From: an uncultured Erythrobacter sp.
GTDB taxonomy: Bacteria; Pseudomonadota; Alphaproteobacteria; Sphingomonadales; Sphingomonadaceae
Direction of reading: 5' to 3'
NCBI RefSeq assembly: GCF_947497915.1
Contig: NZ_CANMIJ010000001.1
Coordinates: 597,501-661,500 of the forward strand
DNA length: 64,000 nt
This document shows positions 44,521 through 54,357 of this stretch, in pieces. A program made the position numbers and the translations under genes. Positions within the stretch are counted from its first letter, which is position 1; every line of letters begins with the position of its first letter. The notes beneath the pieces are model-generated. The model saw only the letters and a list, made by a program, of their open reading frames with translations. It did not search any database and was not told where the DNA came from.

Positions 44521-46356
44521 ATGTGCGGCATTATCGGAATTGTAGGCAGCGAAGCAGTATCAGACCGTTTGGTGGATGGCCTGAAACGGATGGAATATCG
44601 CGGCTATGACAGCTCGGGCATCTGCACATTGCATGACGGCCAATTGGTGCGCCGCCGCGCCAAGGGTAAACTCGCCAATCTCGTGAATGTCCTGCGTGAA
44701 AGTGATGCGCCAGGCAATGTTGGCATCGCACACACACGATGGGCCACGCACGGCGCGCCGACGGCAGAAAACGCGCATCCACATGCCACCGGCGAAGTCG
44801 CCATCGTGCACAACGGCATCATCGAAAATTTCAAAGAACTGCGCGCTGAACTCGCCGCAGAAGGCCGCACTTTTGAAAGCGAAACCGACAGTGAAGTCGT
44901 AGCGCATATGGTCTCGCATCAGATCGAGGCGGGGCTTGATCCGGTTGCAGCCGTGCGCGAAGTTCTGCCGCGACTTCGCGGTGCATTCGCCCTGGCGATT
45001 GCGTTTCGCGAGTATCCAGACCTGTTGATCGGTGCGCGCCTTGGCTCGCCCCTCGTCGTTGGATACGGCCCTGAAGGCGACGATGCCGAGATGTATCTCG
45101 GCTCTGATGCTCTTGCATTGGCACCGCTGACCCAGCGTATCGCCTATCTCGAAGAAGGCGATTGGGTCGTCGTCGGACGGTCTGGCGCGCAGGTTTACGA
45201 TTCAGAGAACAACGAGGTCACCCGCGAAGTTCAGGCATCCGGCGCATCTGCGGCAGCAGTTGAAAAAGGCAATTATCGCCACTTCATGCAGAAAGAGATC
45301 TTTGAGCAGCCAACCGTGGTCGCGCAAACGCTCAGCAGCTATCTGCGCCGCGACAACAATTCGGTCGCTTTGCCGCAATTCGATTTCGACCTGTCAGCAG
45401 TCAAACGTCTCACCATCGTCGCCTGCGGAACGTCATTTTACGCCGGGATGGTCGCGAAATACTGGTTTGAGCAGTTCGCCCGCGTCCCTGTCGACATCGA
45501 TGTGGCGTCAGAATTCCGTTACCGCGACCCTGTTTTGGAAGAGGGCGGTCTTGCGCTGTTCATCTCGCAAAGCGGCGAGACAGCCGACACGCTGGCTGCC
45601 CTTCGCCATTGTAAGGCTGAGGGACAAACCATTGGCGTGGTCGTCAACGTGCCCACCAGTTCAATGGCGCGAGAGGCCGATTTGCTCCTGCCGACCCACG
45701 CAGGCCCAGAGATTGGCGTGGCATCCACCAAGGCATTTACCTGCCAACTCGCAGTCCTTGCCGCTCTGGCGGCCAATATGGCGGTCAAAAAAGGTCTCGT
45801 GTCGCGCGAAGAGGAGGCAGAGATTGTCCGCCACTTGCTCGAAGCGCCGGCGGCCCTGAACGCAGCGCTGGATCACGATGATGACATCGCCGCGATGGCG
45901 CACTTGATCGCGCCAGCTCGTGATGTGCTGTATCTGGGCCGGGGTCAGGATTATCCGCTTGCTCTCGAAGGCGCGTTAAAACTCAAAGAAATCAGTTATA
46001 TCCATGCCGAAGGCTATGCCAGCGGAGAGATGAAGCACGGACCCATCGCGCTTATCGATGATGATGTGCCTGTGGTGGTCATCGCGCCGTCTGGCCCGCT
46101 GTTTGAAAAGACCGTTTCCAACATGGAAGAGGTGCGGGCCCGCGGCGGACAGGTTGTGCTGATCTCTGATGCACAGGGCATTTCAGAGGCAGGCGAAGGC
46201 TGCATTGCGACAATCGAAATGCCGGTGGTTCACCCGCTGATCGCGCCGCTCGTCTACGCCATTCCGGTGCAATTGCTCGCCTATCACGTCGCGGTTGTTA
46301 AAGGCACAGACGTCGATCAGCCGCGCAATTTGGCGAAATCCGTCACGGTTGAATGA
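44521..46356 (+). CDS. glmS: Glucosamine-fructose-6-phosphate aminotransferase
   Basis: 611 residues, normal length. It makes glucosamine-6-phosphate from fructose-6-phosphate and glutamine, the entry to UDP-GlcNAc. The N-terminal nucleophile is Cys2 (MCGIIGIVG), with HTRWATHG and the glutamine-site GIIENFKELR. Two SIS domains follow (TIVACGTSFYAGMVAKYW, FISQSGETADTLAAL, EGALKLKEISYIHAEGYASGEMKHGPIALID), ending in the typical LAKSVTVE. It probably supplies precursor for cell wall, LPS and the nearby glycan cluster. No glmS riboswitch is expected in this phylum and none is seen. Confidence 0.97.
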   Translation: MCGIIGIVGSEAVSDRLVDGLKRMEYRGYDSSGICTLHDGQLVRRRAKGKLANLVNVLRESDAPGNVGIAHTRWATHGAPTAENAHPHATGEVAIVHNGIIENFKELRAELAAEGRTFESETDSEVVAHMVSHQIEAGLDPVAAVREVLPRLRGAFALAIAFREYPDLLIGARLGSPLVVGYGPEGDDAEMYLGSDALALAPLTQRIAYLEEGDWVVVGRSGAQVYDSENNEVTREVQASGASAAAVEKGNYRHFMQKEIFEQPTVVAQTLSSYLRRDNNSVALPQFDFDLSAVKRLTIVACGTSFYAGMVAKYWFEQFARVPVDIDVASEFRYRDPVLEEGGLALFISQSGETADTLAALRHCKAEGQTIGVVVNVPTSSMAREADLLLPTHAGPEIGVASTKAFTCQLAVLAALAANMAVKKGLVSREEEAEIVRHLLEAPAALNAALDHDDDIAAMAHLIAPARDVLYLGRGQDYPLALEGALKLKEISYIHAEGYASGEMKHGPIALIDDDVPVVVIAPSGPLFEKTVSNMEEVRARGGQVVLISDAQGISEAGEGCIATIEMPVVHPLIAPLVYAIPVQLLAYHVAVVKGTDVDQPRNLAKSVTVE

Positions 46357-46439
46357 GGCGGCCAGTTAAGGTTTTTTCAAATATAGCTGTTTCACCGGTC
46401 TAAGCTTTACCGCGCTCTAACCTTTTGCCGTTAATTCGC

Positions 46440-48806
46440 GTGATTGTGACTGATCAAGACACATCCCCAGCGCAGGTCGATACTTCAAACCTGTCCGCTT
46501 CTGCCGTGCTCGGTTTTAAAAACCGAGGCGATGCGGAATGGAAACGGCTGCGTGGTCTGCAATATTCTGCGCTTGCGGGGCAAACGCTTCGGAGGGTCTA
46601 TGCACACGCGATGATGGCGATCATCGTCGCGCACATCTATTTTCAGCACGTGTCTACGATCGCATTGGCCGGATGGCTGATTGCGCTGACGTTGATCAAC
46701 CTTCGCGGAACTGTGTTCGATCGCTCATTGATCAACACAGACCGGAGGTTGGTCGAAGTCGCAGAATTTGACCGGCAGACAATCACTTCGGTCGTCTCCG
46801 GCATGCTGTGGTCTGTCCCAATCCTGTTCTTTGCACCGCATGGCAGCGCGATGGATTTGTCGGCGCTGATCATAATCACCGGAATGTTGATGATGGGGGC
46901 GGTCGTATTCTACCCCGCGGCACCGGCCAGCGTTGCGGCATCGGTAATCATTTTGGGTCTTGCCACGGTTACGCATCTCGCACTGGCAGAATTGTGGACA
47001 TTGGTGTTGGTCAGCGCGCTATTTACGTTCACCGCATTCGCCGGTTGTATCACGGTCGGGCGTACATTCCTTCTGACGCGGATTGCTCAAAGCAGCCTCG
47101 CCGAAAAGGAGCAGGTCGTGTCCCTTCTGCTGCGCGAGTTTGAGGAGAACGAGGCCGATTGGCTTTGGGAAGTCGACACGTCGCGTAAAGTGCGCTCGGT
47201 AAGCCCGCGCTTCGCATTCGCGCTTGGGCAAAGACAGGGTGAGATCGAAGGCCAGCCCCTAATTGAACTGATCGCGACCAAGAACTGCAATCCGCGTCAC
47301 TACGCGCCAAGCCTGCGTGAATTGGCTGACAAGCTGAAAAACCGTGAGAATTTTGCGAACCTGCTTGTCCATGTTTCGATCAAAGGCGAAGAGCGTTGGT
47401 GGGAGCTATCGGGTACGCCAATGCGCGATGAACGGGGCCGATTTGTCGGTTTTCGCGGGGTTGGCTCTGACGTCACCGAGCAACGCGAGTCGAGCGAGAA
47501 GATCGCGTACCTTGCGCGGTTTGACACACTCACATCACTGCCAAACCGCTTGCAAGTGCATGAGGCCATGGCCGAGGCGCTTGAGTATGCTGAGAAGTGG
47601 AAGACGCGCTGCGCGTTGTTGATGGTCGATCTTGACCGCTTCAAATCGGTAAACGATTCCCTTGGCCATATGACCGGCGACAAATTGTTGGCGCAGGTAT
47701 CTTACCGCCTCCGTACTGCTCTGGGCGATCACCAGATGTGCGGACGTTTGGGCGGGGATGAATTTGCGATCGTTATTCGCGATGCCAGCGACGGTGACCG
47801 GCTGGATGAAATTGCCCGACGCGTGATCGATGCGTTGTCCGAACCCTACGATGTTGAACATCAAACGCTCTATGTCGGCGCCAGCGTAGGTTCGGCTTTC
47901 GGCCCGCGTGACGGCACCACAGTCGAAGAACTGATGCGCAATGCCGATCTCGCACTTTACCAAGCAAAAGACGCCGGCGGCGGCGAGCATCGACGTTTTG
48001 AGCCCGCCCTGCATGCGTCGGCCGAAGAGCGAATGAAGTTAGAGGCGTCCTTGCGCAAAGCCATTTTGGATGATGAGTTCGTGCTGCATTATCAGCCTGT
48101 GGTTGACGCCAACAGCGAACAGGTCGTGAGCTTTGAGGCGCTGGTGCGTTGGAACAGCCCGACGCATGGCTTTGTCAGTCCGGGCAAGTTTATCCCGCTT
48201 GCCGAGGACACGCGACTGATCGTGCCGATTGGCAAATGGGTGTTGCAGCAGGCCTGTCTCGAAGCGCGCAATTGGCCTGATCACATCATGGTCAATGTCA
48301 ACGTGTCGCCAGAACAGCTCCTTGAGCCGGAATTCTATGACGATGTTGTGCAGGCGCTCGCCGCAAGCGGTCTGCGTCCGGAACGGCTTGAGGTTGAAGT
48401 GACCGAGAGCATCTTTGTCCGCGATGCCGACACGGCGCGTAATTCGCTTGAGCGGATTATGTCGCTTGGGTGTTCGGTCGCGCTTGACGATTTTGGCACC
48501 GGATATTCATCGCTTGGTTATCTGCGCACATTGCGTTTCTCGACCATCAAAGTTGACCGGACATTTGTTCAAGGCGCAGGGCAGAACAGCAATGAAAGCC
48601 TCGCAATCATCAACGCAGTGGTCGCGATGGCGCGCAGCCTCGAGATGACGACCACGGCAGAAGGTGTCGAGACATCCGAAGAAGCTGCCCTAATCCGCAG
48701 TTTGGGATGCGATAAAATTCAGGGTTATCATTTTGGCCGCCCGATGCCGAAAGACGAAGCGCGCAAATTGTTCAAGACCGCTCCGGACCAATTGCAGGTC
48801 GGGTGA
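46440..48806 (+). CDS. Membrane GGDEF-EAL cyclic-di-GMP protein with PAS domain
   Basis: About 788 residues. Roughly five N-terminal membrane helices (residues ~40-200), a PAS-like domain (WLWEVDTSRKVRSVSPRFAFALG), a GGDEF domain with the intact motif LGGDEFAIV and an EAL domain with intact FEALVRW, NVSPEQ, DDFGTGYSS and TTAEGVET. Both cyclase and phosphodiesterase sites look catalytic, so the net activity cannot be told. The start is uncertain: TTG 46425 (ORF track), GTG 46440 and GTG 46446 all lack a clear Shine-Dalgarno sequence. It is convergent with purQ (10 bases). Confidence 0.92.
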   Translation: MIVTDQDTSPAQVDTSNLSASAVLGFKNRGDAEWKRLRGLQYSALAGQTLRRVYAHAMMAIIVAHIYFQHVSTIALAGWLIALTLINLRGTVFDRSLINTDRRLVEVAEFDRQTITSVVSGMLWSVPILFFAPHGSAMDLSALIIITGMLMMGAVVFYPAAPASVAASVIILGLATVTHLALAELWTLVLVSALFTFTAFAGCITVGRTFLLTRIAQSSLAEKEQVVSLLLREFEENEADWLWEVDTSRKVRSVSPRFAFALGQRQGEIEGQPLIELIATKNCNPRHYAPSLRELADKLKNRENFANLLVHVSIKGEERWWELSGTPMRDERGRFVGFRGVGSDVTEQRESSEKIAYLARFDTLTSLPNRLQVHEAMAEALEYAEKWKTRCALLMVDLDRFKSVNDSLGHMTGDKLLAQVSYRLRTALGDHQMCGRLGGDEFAIVIRDASDGDRLDEIARRVIDALSEPYDVEHQTLYVGASVGSAFGPRDGTTVEELMRNADLALYQAKDAGGGEHRRFEPALHASAEERMKLEASLRKAILDDEFVLHYQPVVDANSEQVVSFEALVRWNSPTHGFVSPGKFIPLAEDTRLIVPIGKWVLQQACLEARNWPDHIMVNVNVSPEQLLEPEFYDDVVQALAASGLRPERLEVEVTESIFVRDADTARNSLERIMSLGCSVALDDFGTGYSSLGYLRTLRFSTIKVDRTFVQGAGQNSNESLAIINAVVAMARSLEMTTTAEGVETSEEAALIRSLGCDKIQGYHFGRPMPKDEARKLFKTAPDQLQVG

Positions 48807-48816
48807 TCGCAGCGGT

Positions 48817-49506
48817 TTACGCGCTGACCAGCGATCCGATCACGCTTTCAAACAGCCGCTTTCCATCTTCACCGCCCAGCGAAGGATGCGCAGCAGGCGC
48901 AATCGCTCGCTCTGGGTGCGGCATCATGCCAAGCACGCGGCCATTTTCGCTGAGGATACCGGCGATGTCGCGGCGCGAACCATTCACTGGCTCCGCATAT
49001 CGAAATGCCACGCGGCCTTCGCCTTCCAGCGTATCCAAAGTCGCTTCGTCGGCAAAATAGTTGCCATCGTGGTGAGCGACTGGGACGCGCACGGTTTCAC
49101 CTTGCGCGAATGACTGGGTGAAGAGCGAGGATGCATTCTCCACGCTCAACGGCACGGTGCGGCAAACAAAGGTCTGCCCTGCATTGCGCATCAAAGCGCC
49201 CGGCAAAAGGCCGCTTTCCGTGAGAACCTGAAATCCGTTGCACACGCCCAAAACGGGCACGCCGCGATCTGCCGCGGCCACTACAGCGCGCATAATCGGG
49301 CTGTTCGCGGCCATCGCGCCAGAGCGCAAGTAATCGCCGTAGGAAAATCCGCCGGGAAGGGCGATAAAATCGAGCCCGTCCGGCAAATCGGCATCGCCGT
49401 GCCAGATGCGGATGGCCTTCTCACCAGACACCGCTTCGAGAGCCACCGCCATGTCGCGGTCACAATTTGATCCGGGAAAGGTGATGACGCCCGCTTTGAA
49501 AGCCAT
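48817..49506 (-). CDS. purQ: Phosphoribosylformylglycinamidine synthase, glutaminase subunit
   Basis: 229 residues. A class I glutamine amidotransferase that supplies ammonia to PurL in purine synthesis. The nucleophile is in [13 protein letters not shown], and the His-Glu pair in MMPHPERA. The N-terminus [16 protein letters not shown] is typical. Its ATG overlaps the purS stop (TGATG), giving coupled production of the PurS-PurQ-PurL complex; purL is not in the window. Confidence 0.96.
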   Translation of the reverse strand: MAFKAGVITFPGSNCDRDMAVALEAVSGEKAIRIWHGDADLPDGLDFIALPGGFSYGDYLRSGAMAANSPIMRAVVAAADRGVPVLGVCNGFQVLTESGLLPGALMRNAGQTFVCRTVPLSVENASSLFTQSFAQGETVRVPVAHHDGNYFADEATLDTLEGEGRVAFRYAEPVNGSRRDIAGILSENGRVLGMMPHPERAIAPAAHPSLGGEDGKRLFESVIGSLVSA

Positions 49507-49757
49507 CAGGCGGGTGCCTTTTCGTTGTCGAGTTTTTCGATCGCGAAATCTTCAATCACCATATTGGCGAGCAGTTTCTCGCACATCGTGTTGAGCGCTT
49601 CGTCGGTGGTGTCATCCGCGACATCCATCTCGATCATGCGGCCAATGCGTACATCGTCCACGCCGTCAAAGCCCATACCTTCCAGCGAATGGTGCACGGC
49701 GCGGCCTTGCGGGTCGAGCACACCGGGTTTGAGGCGGACGAGGATGCGAACTTTCAT
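49506..49757 (-). CDS. purS: Phosphoribosylformylglycinamidine synthase subunit PurS
   Basis: 83 residues from ATG 49757 ([21 protein letters not shown]). The ORF-track extension is rejected because PurS is always about 80-90 residues and starts with this strand. PurS bridges PurQ and PurL. The signature is [31 protein letters not shown]. It is coupled to purQ by overlapping stop and start. Confidence 0.95.
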   Translation of the reverse strand: MKVRILVRLKPGVLDPQGRAVHHSLEGMGFDGVDDVRIGRMIEMDVADDTTDEALNTMCEKLLANMVIEDFAIEKLDNEKAPA

Positions 49758-50080
49758 GGGCGATTCCTGAAGCGAGGTTTGGCGTTGAGCCACGCTATAG
49801 CGTCGATGCAGTGAGGCGCAATCTCCCCGCGGGCGCTTGTTCACTGCGCTATGCAGATTGCGAGCCTTGACCAGGGGATCAACGCGTCATGCATTTGCAC
49901 CAAAACGGGGTAAGCGACGAAAGAATGATGGTGATTGCGCGAGGAATTGCTTGATGGAACGCCGCGCTTTCGATTAACGCCGGCGCGTTTTCGAAGCTGG
50001 TTTCGCATCTGCGACAATCGGGACTGAAAATTTGGGGCTGGCAGGGGGCGACCTGCCAGTCCCTTTTTCGTGAGGTGCGT
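49758..50080. other. Intergenic region with a candidate plus-strand transcript
   Basis: 323 bases between purS and the M16 peptidase gene, both on the minus strand. It should hold the purS promoter. No credible ORF is seen. It ends with a strong hairpin (50034-50068) whose U-tract faces the plus strand, so an unannotated plus-strand RNA is possible. A TTGACC at 49867 is a possible -35, with only a weak -10. Confidence 0.4.
50034..50068. terminator. Intrinsic terminator, best read on the plus strand
   Basis: A 12-bp stem GGGGCTGGCAGG/CCTGCCAGTCCC (one G-U pair), 6-base loop, then TTTTT. On the minus strand the stem has one mismatch and is followed by AAATTTTC. It starts 12 bases after the M16 peptidase stop and may serve both directions. 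Confidence 0.7.
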
Positions 50081-52960
50081 CTATTCGGTCTCACCTACGG
50101 CGCGTGCGTTCTCGCCCGGTAGAACTTGCACTTCGACAGCGTCAGCGGGATCAAGATATTGCAGCGCTTCGGCCTGAATATCCTCGGGTGTGATCGCTTT
50201 CAGCAGGTCTGGCGCGGCAAACCAACGCTCGATCCGCTCAGGATCGCTTTGCGCGCGCGCCGTCAGGCTCATCCAGCCGCCAAGACCTTTCAGGGCATTC
50301 GCGTAGGATTCTAGTAGAGGTTTGCGCGCCCGTTCGATCACGTCCTGATCAAGCGGGGCTCCGCGCAGGTCATCAATCAGTTCGAGCACAGCTTTGCGCG
50401 TGGCCTCGATTTCGGTGACATCAACGGATGACGAGATCGAGAATGTGCCATAGCCATCATAGATGCGGCTGGTCGAACTGCCCGCGGACGGGGAATAGGT
50501 CTGGCCCAGCTCCTCGCGCAGGCGGTCTGTCAGCTCCAGCCTGACAACGCGGGCTAATATCGACAGACGCATGGCCTCTGCGAAATCTGTGTCGTCTGTT
50601 GTCGGCCAGATCATGCGGAACAGCGCCTGATCGGCTTCGCCTTCATGCTCCAATGTCACCAGCCCGCGCGTTTCGGTAAAGCTGCGTTGACGGGCTTCTT
50701 CGCGTGGATGGAAATCGGCTTCGCGTGCTGGCAGCGCGGCCAGCGTCGCTGCGACCGCCGCTATCGAAGCGTCCTCGTCAATATCGCCGACCATAGCGAC
50801 TTCAATCGCGCCATTGGTAAGCCTGTCTGAAATCGCGGCTTTCAACTTGTCATAATCGAGAGCGTGATAGGCCTCTTTCGATTGAAGCGTAAAACGCGGA
50901 TCATCGTCTGAAAGGCGGGCGCCCATCGCACTGCTATAGGCGCGGCCCGGCGTGGAATTCAGCGTTTCAAAGAAGTTGTCGATCCCTTTTCGGAACCGTT
51001 CGACGCCTTCGGAGCGGTAGCCGGGATCCGTCAGGGTCGCGGCGAAGACCTTCATTTGCAATTCGAGATCGCGCGGCGTTGTCGTGCTGCCCATGGTAAA
51101 GCCGTCAGCAGAGCTGCCGAAGCTTGATGATACGCTGCGTCCGGCCAGCACAGTTTGAAGTTCATCGACACTATGCGCCCCAAGGCCGCCTGCTGTCAGT
51201 GAACTCGCCAGATAGACGCGCAAAGGTTCATCCTTGCTCTGCATCAGATTGCCGCCGTCAACGCGGACAGACACGCGGATACGGTCTTCGCGGATGTCGG
51301 TTTGCTTCAGGTTTAAGCGCACACCATTGGCAAAGGTGATTTTGCGAATGCCGAGCTCTTCGTGAAGTTCGTCGGACACGATGCTGCCAGGCTCACCAAA
51401 GCTGTCATAGGCAAATTCGGCAATGCCATTGTCCTCGGGTGCTTCGATGGGCAGAGCCATGCCGTCGGCAAAGGCCTGACGCAGTCCCGCTTCACCGCCT
51501 TCCGGGGCGGTCCGACCGGTAAAACGGATCATCGGCTCATCCAGAGGGATAGCGTGATCCAGAATGGCTTTGTGCACCAATTCTGGCGTGATTGACGGTG
51601 CCAATGCCTCAAATTGCGCAAGCGAATAGGCCGGTGTTACAGGCACACGATCATTCGCGATCAAGCTAAGCGCGCGGCCCATGAAATAGCCGTTGGTGTA
51701 GGTGCTGTATCCTGACACAGCATTTTCGGCGGAGGTGCGCCGGCGTTTCAGCTGCTCGTCCACCTCTGCGGCGGTAAAGCCGTGTGTCAGCGCTTCATTC
51801 ACGATCCTAACGGCGGCAAGCATGCCCTTGCGCCATTCGCCGTCGACACTGCTCAGGCCGATGCCTGTGCTGCGCGCGTCTTCAAAGACTGTGCCAGTGC
51901 CATAGCTAGCCCCGCGATACGGCGCGTCAGCTTCAAGAGCGAGGCGGGCAAGGCGGCGGTTTATGATGGCATAGCCGATGCCCCGAATTACATTCAGGTT
52001 TCGGTTTGCGACTGTATCCGGTTCATCGACCCACGGACCCTGTCGGAACAATTGCACGCTCTCTGACAAGGCCGGATCGATGTAGATGTCGGTCAAACCT
52101 TTGCGGGTGACGTCAATCGGGCCTGCTTCTGGCTCAACTGGAGCAGGCGCGGCTTTCCAGTCGGAAAATTTGGCCTGAATGGCCTTTTCCACCACTTCAG
52201 GGGCGTAGTCGCCAACGATCACGAGGACAGTGTTGGAAGGGGTGTAGGTCCGTTCATACAGACTGCGCATTTGCTCGGCTGTGGCCGTTTCCAGACTTTC
52301 TATCGTGCCGATGGGCATGCGATCGATAAAGCGCGCGCCCGGGCTGGTGAATTCGTAGCTATCTTCGCGGTTGCGCTGCGCAAAACCCGCACGGTCGCGC
52401 CGTTCCGCCAGCACCACACCGCGTTCGCGGTCCACTGCGTCCGGCGCAATCGTCAGCTCGCTTGCGGTTTCCCGCATCAGCATCAGCGCGGTATCCAGCA
52501 GATCATCATCGGCGCGCGGGAGATTCAGGATATAGGTGATGGCATTTAAGCCGGTGGTCGCGTTGGTGTCCGCGCCGAAAGCGAGCCCTTTGCGCTCTAA
52601 CAGCTTGATCATTTCGCCTTCGGGAATGCCCTTGGACCCGTTGAACGCCATATGTTCGAGAAAATGCGAAAGACCGCGCTCGTCTTCGTTTTCGTCGAGC
52701 GATCCGGAATCGATCCGCATTCTGACAACGGCGGTACCCTCGGGTGTGCCGTTCTGGCGGATAATGTACCGCATGCCGTTATCAAGCTGGCCAAAGACAT
52801 AGCCCGGTGCCAGCTCAACATCGCTTTCCTCGAACGCCCACAAGGGCTCTTCGGCGGTCTCGGCCGTCTCAGCCTCCTGCGCGGCGAGCGCGGTGGACAA
52901 GGCGAAATTGGGCAGGGCAAACAGCGCCCCGATAGCGAAAAAGCGCGAACTGGATTTCAT
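50081..52960 (-). CDS. Exported M16-family (insulinase/pitrilysin-like) zinc peptidase
   Basis: 959 residues with a signal peptide (MKSSSRFFAIGALFALPNFALSTALAA). The inverted zinc motif HxxEH is HFLEH in GLSHFLEHMAFNGSKGIP near residue 85, with the distal Glu expected in ELTIAPDAVDRERGVVLAE. A second, non-catalytic M16 half follows (FANGVRLNLKQTD..., VALFRMIWPTTD-like core). The periplasmic two-domain form resembles PqqL. It lies between purC and purS on the same strand, splitting the usual pur order; 151 bases separate it from purC. Confidence 0.93.
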   Translation of the reverse strand: MKSSSRFFAIGALFALPNFALSTALAAQEAETAETAEEPLWAFEESDVELAPGYVFGQLDNGMRYIIRQNGTPEGTAVVRMRIDSGSLDENEDERGLSHFLEHMAFNGSKGIPEGEMIKLLERKGLAFGADTNATTGLNAITYILNLPRADDDLLDTALMLMRETASELTIAPDAVDRERGVVLAERRDRAGFAQRNREDSYEFTSPGARFIDRMPIGTIESLETATAEQMRSLYERTYTPSNTVLVIVGDYAPEVVEKAIQAKFSDWKAAPAPVEPEAGPIDVTRKGLTDIYIDPALSESVQLFRQGPWVDEPDTVANRNLNVIRGIGYAIINRRLARLALEADAPYRGASYGTGTVFEDARSTGIGLSSVDGEWRKGMLAAVRIVNEALTHGFTAAEVDEQLKRRRTSAENAVSGYSTYTNGYFMGRALSLIANDRVPVTPAYSLAQFEALAPSITPELVHKAILDHAIPLDEPMIRFTGRTAPEGGEAGLRQAFADGMALPIEAPEDNGIAEFAYDSFGEPGSIVSDELHEELGIRKITFANGVRLNLKQTDIREDRIRVSVRVDGGNLMQSKDEPLRVYLASSLTAGGLGAHSVDELQTVLAGRSVSSSFGSSADGFTMGSTTTPRDLELQMKVFAATLTDPGYRSEGVERFRKGIDNFFETLNSTPGRAYSSAMGARLSDDDPRFTLQSKEAYHALDYDKLKAAISDRLTNGAIEVAMVGDIDEDASIAAVAATLAALPAREADFHPREEARQRSFTETRGLVTLEHEGEADQALFRMIWPTTDDTDFAEAMRLSILARVVRLELTDRLREELGQTYSPSAGSSTSRIYDGYGTFSISSSVDVTEIEATRKAVLELIDDLRGAPLDQDVIERARKPLLESYANALKGLGGWMSLTARAQSDPERIERWFAAPDLLKAITPEDIQAEALQYLDPADAVEVQVLPGENARAVGETE

Positions 52961-53111
52961 ATTGTGCGGTAATACCTTCTCATTCCCGAAAAGGTATGCA
53001 GCTTAACGCCTTAATCTACGCTGTCATTCTAGTTTTCGCCGTCAAGTGACAGGCGCGGGCCGGAGGCGCGAAGACATCGCGGCGCCAGATGGGCGCGGCG
53101 CACGTAAATCT

Positions 53112-53927
53112 CTATTTTTTAGGCGTAGGAGTGGGCGCCGGCGCTCCGCGTAGACGTCTGCGGTGGCTCGACAGATCGAGCACTTCGCCAGGATTGCTGT
53201 CTTCATCCTGCAGCAGGCCAAGACGCCGCGCGACTTCGCGGTAGGCGTCTTCTTCGCCGCCCAGATCGCGTCGGAAACGGTCTTTATCGAGTTTTTCGCC
53301 CGATTTCATATCCCACAAGCGGCAGCCATCAGGGCTGATCTCGTCAGCAAGAATGACGCGGCTGTAATCACCATCATAAAGCCGGCCAAACTCAAGTTTG
53401 AAATCGACCAGACGGATGTCGATGGCAGCAAACATTCCGCACATGAAATCGTTGATGCGGATTGCCATCGAAGAAATGTCCTGCATCTCTTCGTTGCTGG
53501 CCCATTGGAAACACGCAATGTGCTCCTCAGAGACGAGCGGATCGCCCAGCGCATCATCTTTGTAGCAATATTCGATCAAGGTGTGCGGCAACGGCTCGCC
53601 TTCTTCAAGGCCAAGCCGTTTGCAGATCGAACCGGCGGCGACATTGCGCACGATCACTTCGATCGGAATAATTTCGACCTGACGCACCAATTGTTCGCGC
53701 ATGTTGAGGCGGCGGATAAAGTGCGTCGGGATGCCGATATGCGAGAGGCGGCTGAACACATGTTCGCTGATGCGATTGTTGATCACACCTTTGCCGTTGA
53801 TCGTGCCCTTTTTCTCGGCGTTAAAGGCGGTGGCGTCATCCTTGAAATATTGGATGATCGTGCCAGGCTCAGGACCCTCATAAAGGATCTTGGCTTTGCC
53901 TTCGTAAATTTGGCGGCGACGGGACAT
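53112..53927 (-). CDS. purC: SAICAR synthetase
   Basis: 271 residues; joins aspartate to CAIR in purine synthesis using ATP. Diagnostic segments: [16 protein letters not shown] (ATP loop), [40 protein letters not shown] and [10 protein letters not shown] with [15 protein letters not shown]. It has an unusual C-terminal tail of about 25 residues rich in Arg and Pro ([19 protein letters not shown]) beyond the normal end. tRNA-Phe lies 23 bases upstream on the same strand. Confidence 0.95.
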   Translation of the reverse strand: MSRRRQIYEGKAKILYEGPEPGTIIQYFKDDATAFNAEKKGTINGKGVINNRISEHVFSRLSHIGIPTHFIRRLNMREQLVRQVEIIPIEVIVRNVAAGSICKRLGLEEGEPLPHTLIEYCYKDDALGDPLVSEEHIACFQWASNEEMQDISSMAIRINDFMCGMFAAIDIRLVDFKLEFGRLYDGDYSRVILADEISPDGCRLWDMKSGEKLDKDRFRRDLGGEEDAYREVARRLGLLQDEDSNPGEVLDLSSHRRRLRGAPAPTPTPKK

Positions 53928-53950
53928 GTGTGAACCCCCTATTCAGCGAA

Positions 53951-54025
53951 TGGTGCCCGGGGGCGGATTTGAACCACCGACACGCGGATTTTCAATCCGC
54001 TGCTCTACCCCTGAGCTACCCGGGC
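53951..54025 (-). tRNA. tRNA-Phe (GAA)
   Basis: Read on the minus strand: acceptor GCCCGGG pairing with CCCGGGC, D-stem GCTC/GAGC, anticodon stem GCGGA/TCCGC with loop TTGAAAA (anticodon GAA), T-stem GGTGG/CCGCC with TTCAAAT loop, discriminator A and encoded CCA. Total 75 bases. It follows yacG on the same strand and precedes purC. Confidence 0.97.
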
Positions 54026-54168
54026 ATTCGCTGCGGCGACGATCTATCCTGAATCGGCCAGACCGGCGAGCAAATGAGAGCGGGCCTATGAAGCGTGCGC
54101 GCGCGCTTGGCAAGAGGAAATGGGCATAATTTGCGCCCTTACGCCGGTTCTTTTTGCCGAGTTCGCGT

Positions 54169-54357
54169 TTAGTCCTGCTTGTCCCAATCGCTTGTTGCGA
54201 TTTCCTCTGGCGAGGCAGGGCGTCCTGGCACGGCATAACCATCGCCAAACCACCGGGCGAGATCGCGGTCTTTGCACCGCTTTGAACAGAACGGCGTGAA
54301 TTCTTCGGCGCGCGGTTTTCTGCAAATCGGGCAGGGTTTTTGGGGCTTTGTCGTCAT
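54169..54357 (-). CDS. yacG: DNA gyrase inhibitor YacG (zinc-binding)
   Basis: 62 residues. The zinc site is CPICRKP...FCSKRCKDRDLARWF (C-x2-C...C-x3-C), diagnostic of YacG, followed by the conserved WFGDGYAVPG. In E. coli YacG binds GyrB and inhibits gyrase. Start ATG 54357 overlaps the stop of the RNase E/G-like gene by four bases. The infA-maf-RNase-yacG-tRNA-Phe order is typical of sphingomonads. Confidence 0.95.
   Translation of the reverse strand: MTTKPQKPCPICRKPRAEEFTPFCSKRCKDRDLARWFGDGYAVPGRPASPEEIATSDWDKQD

Noticed and set aside
53951-54168. tRNA-Phe as an integration site of a mobile element
   Set aside because: No integrase, no direct repeat of the tRNA 3' end and no foreign genes were seen next to it.
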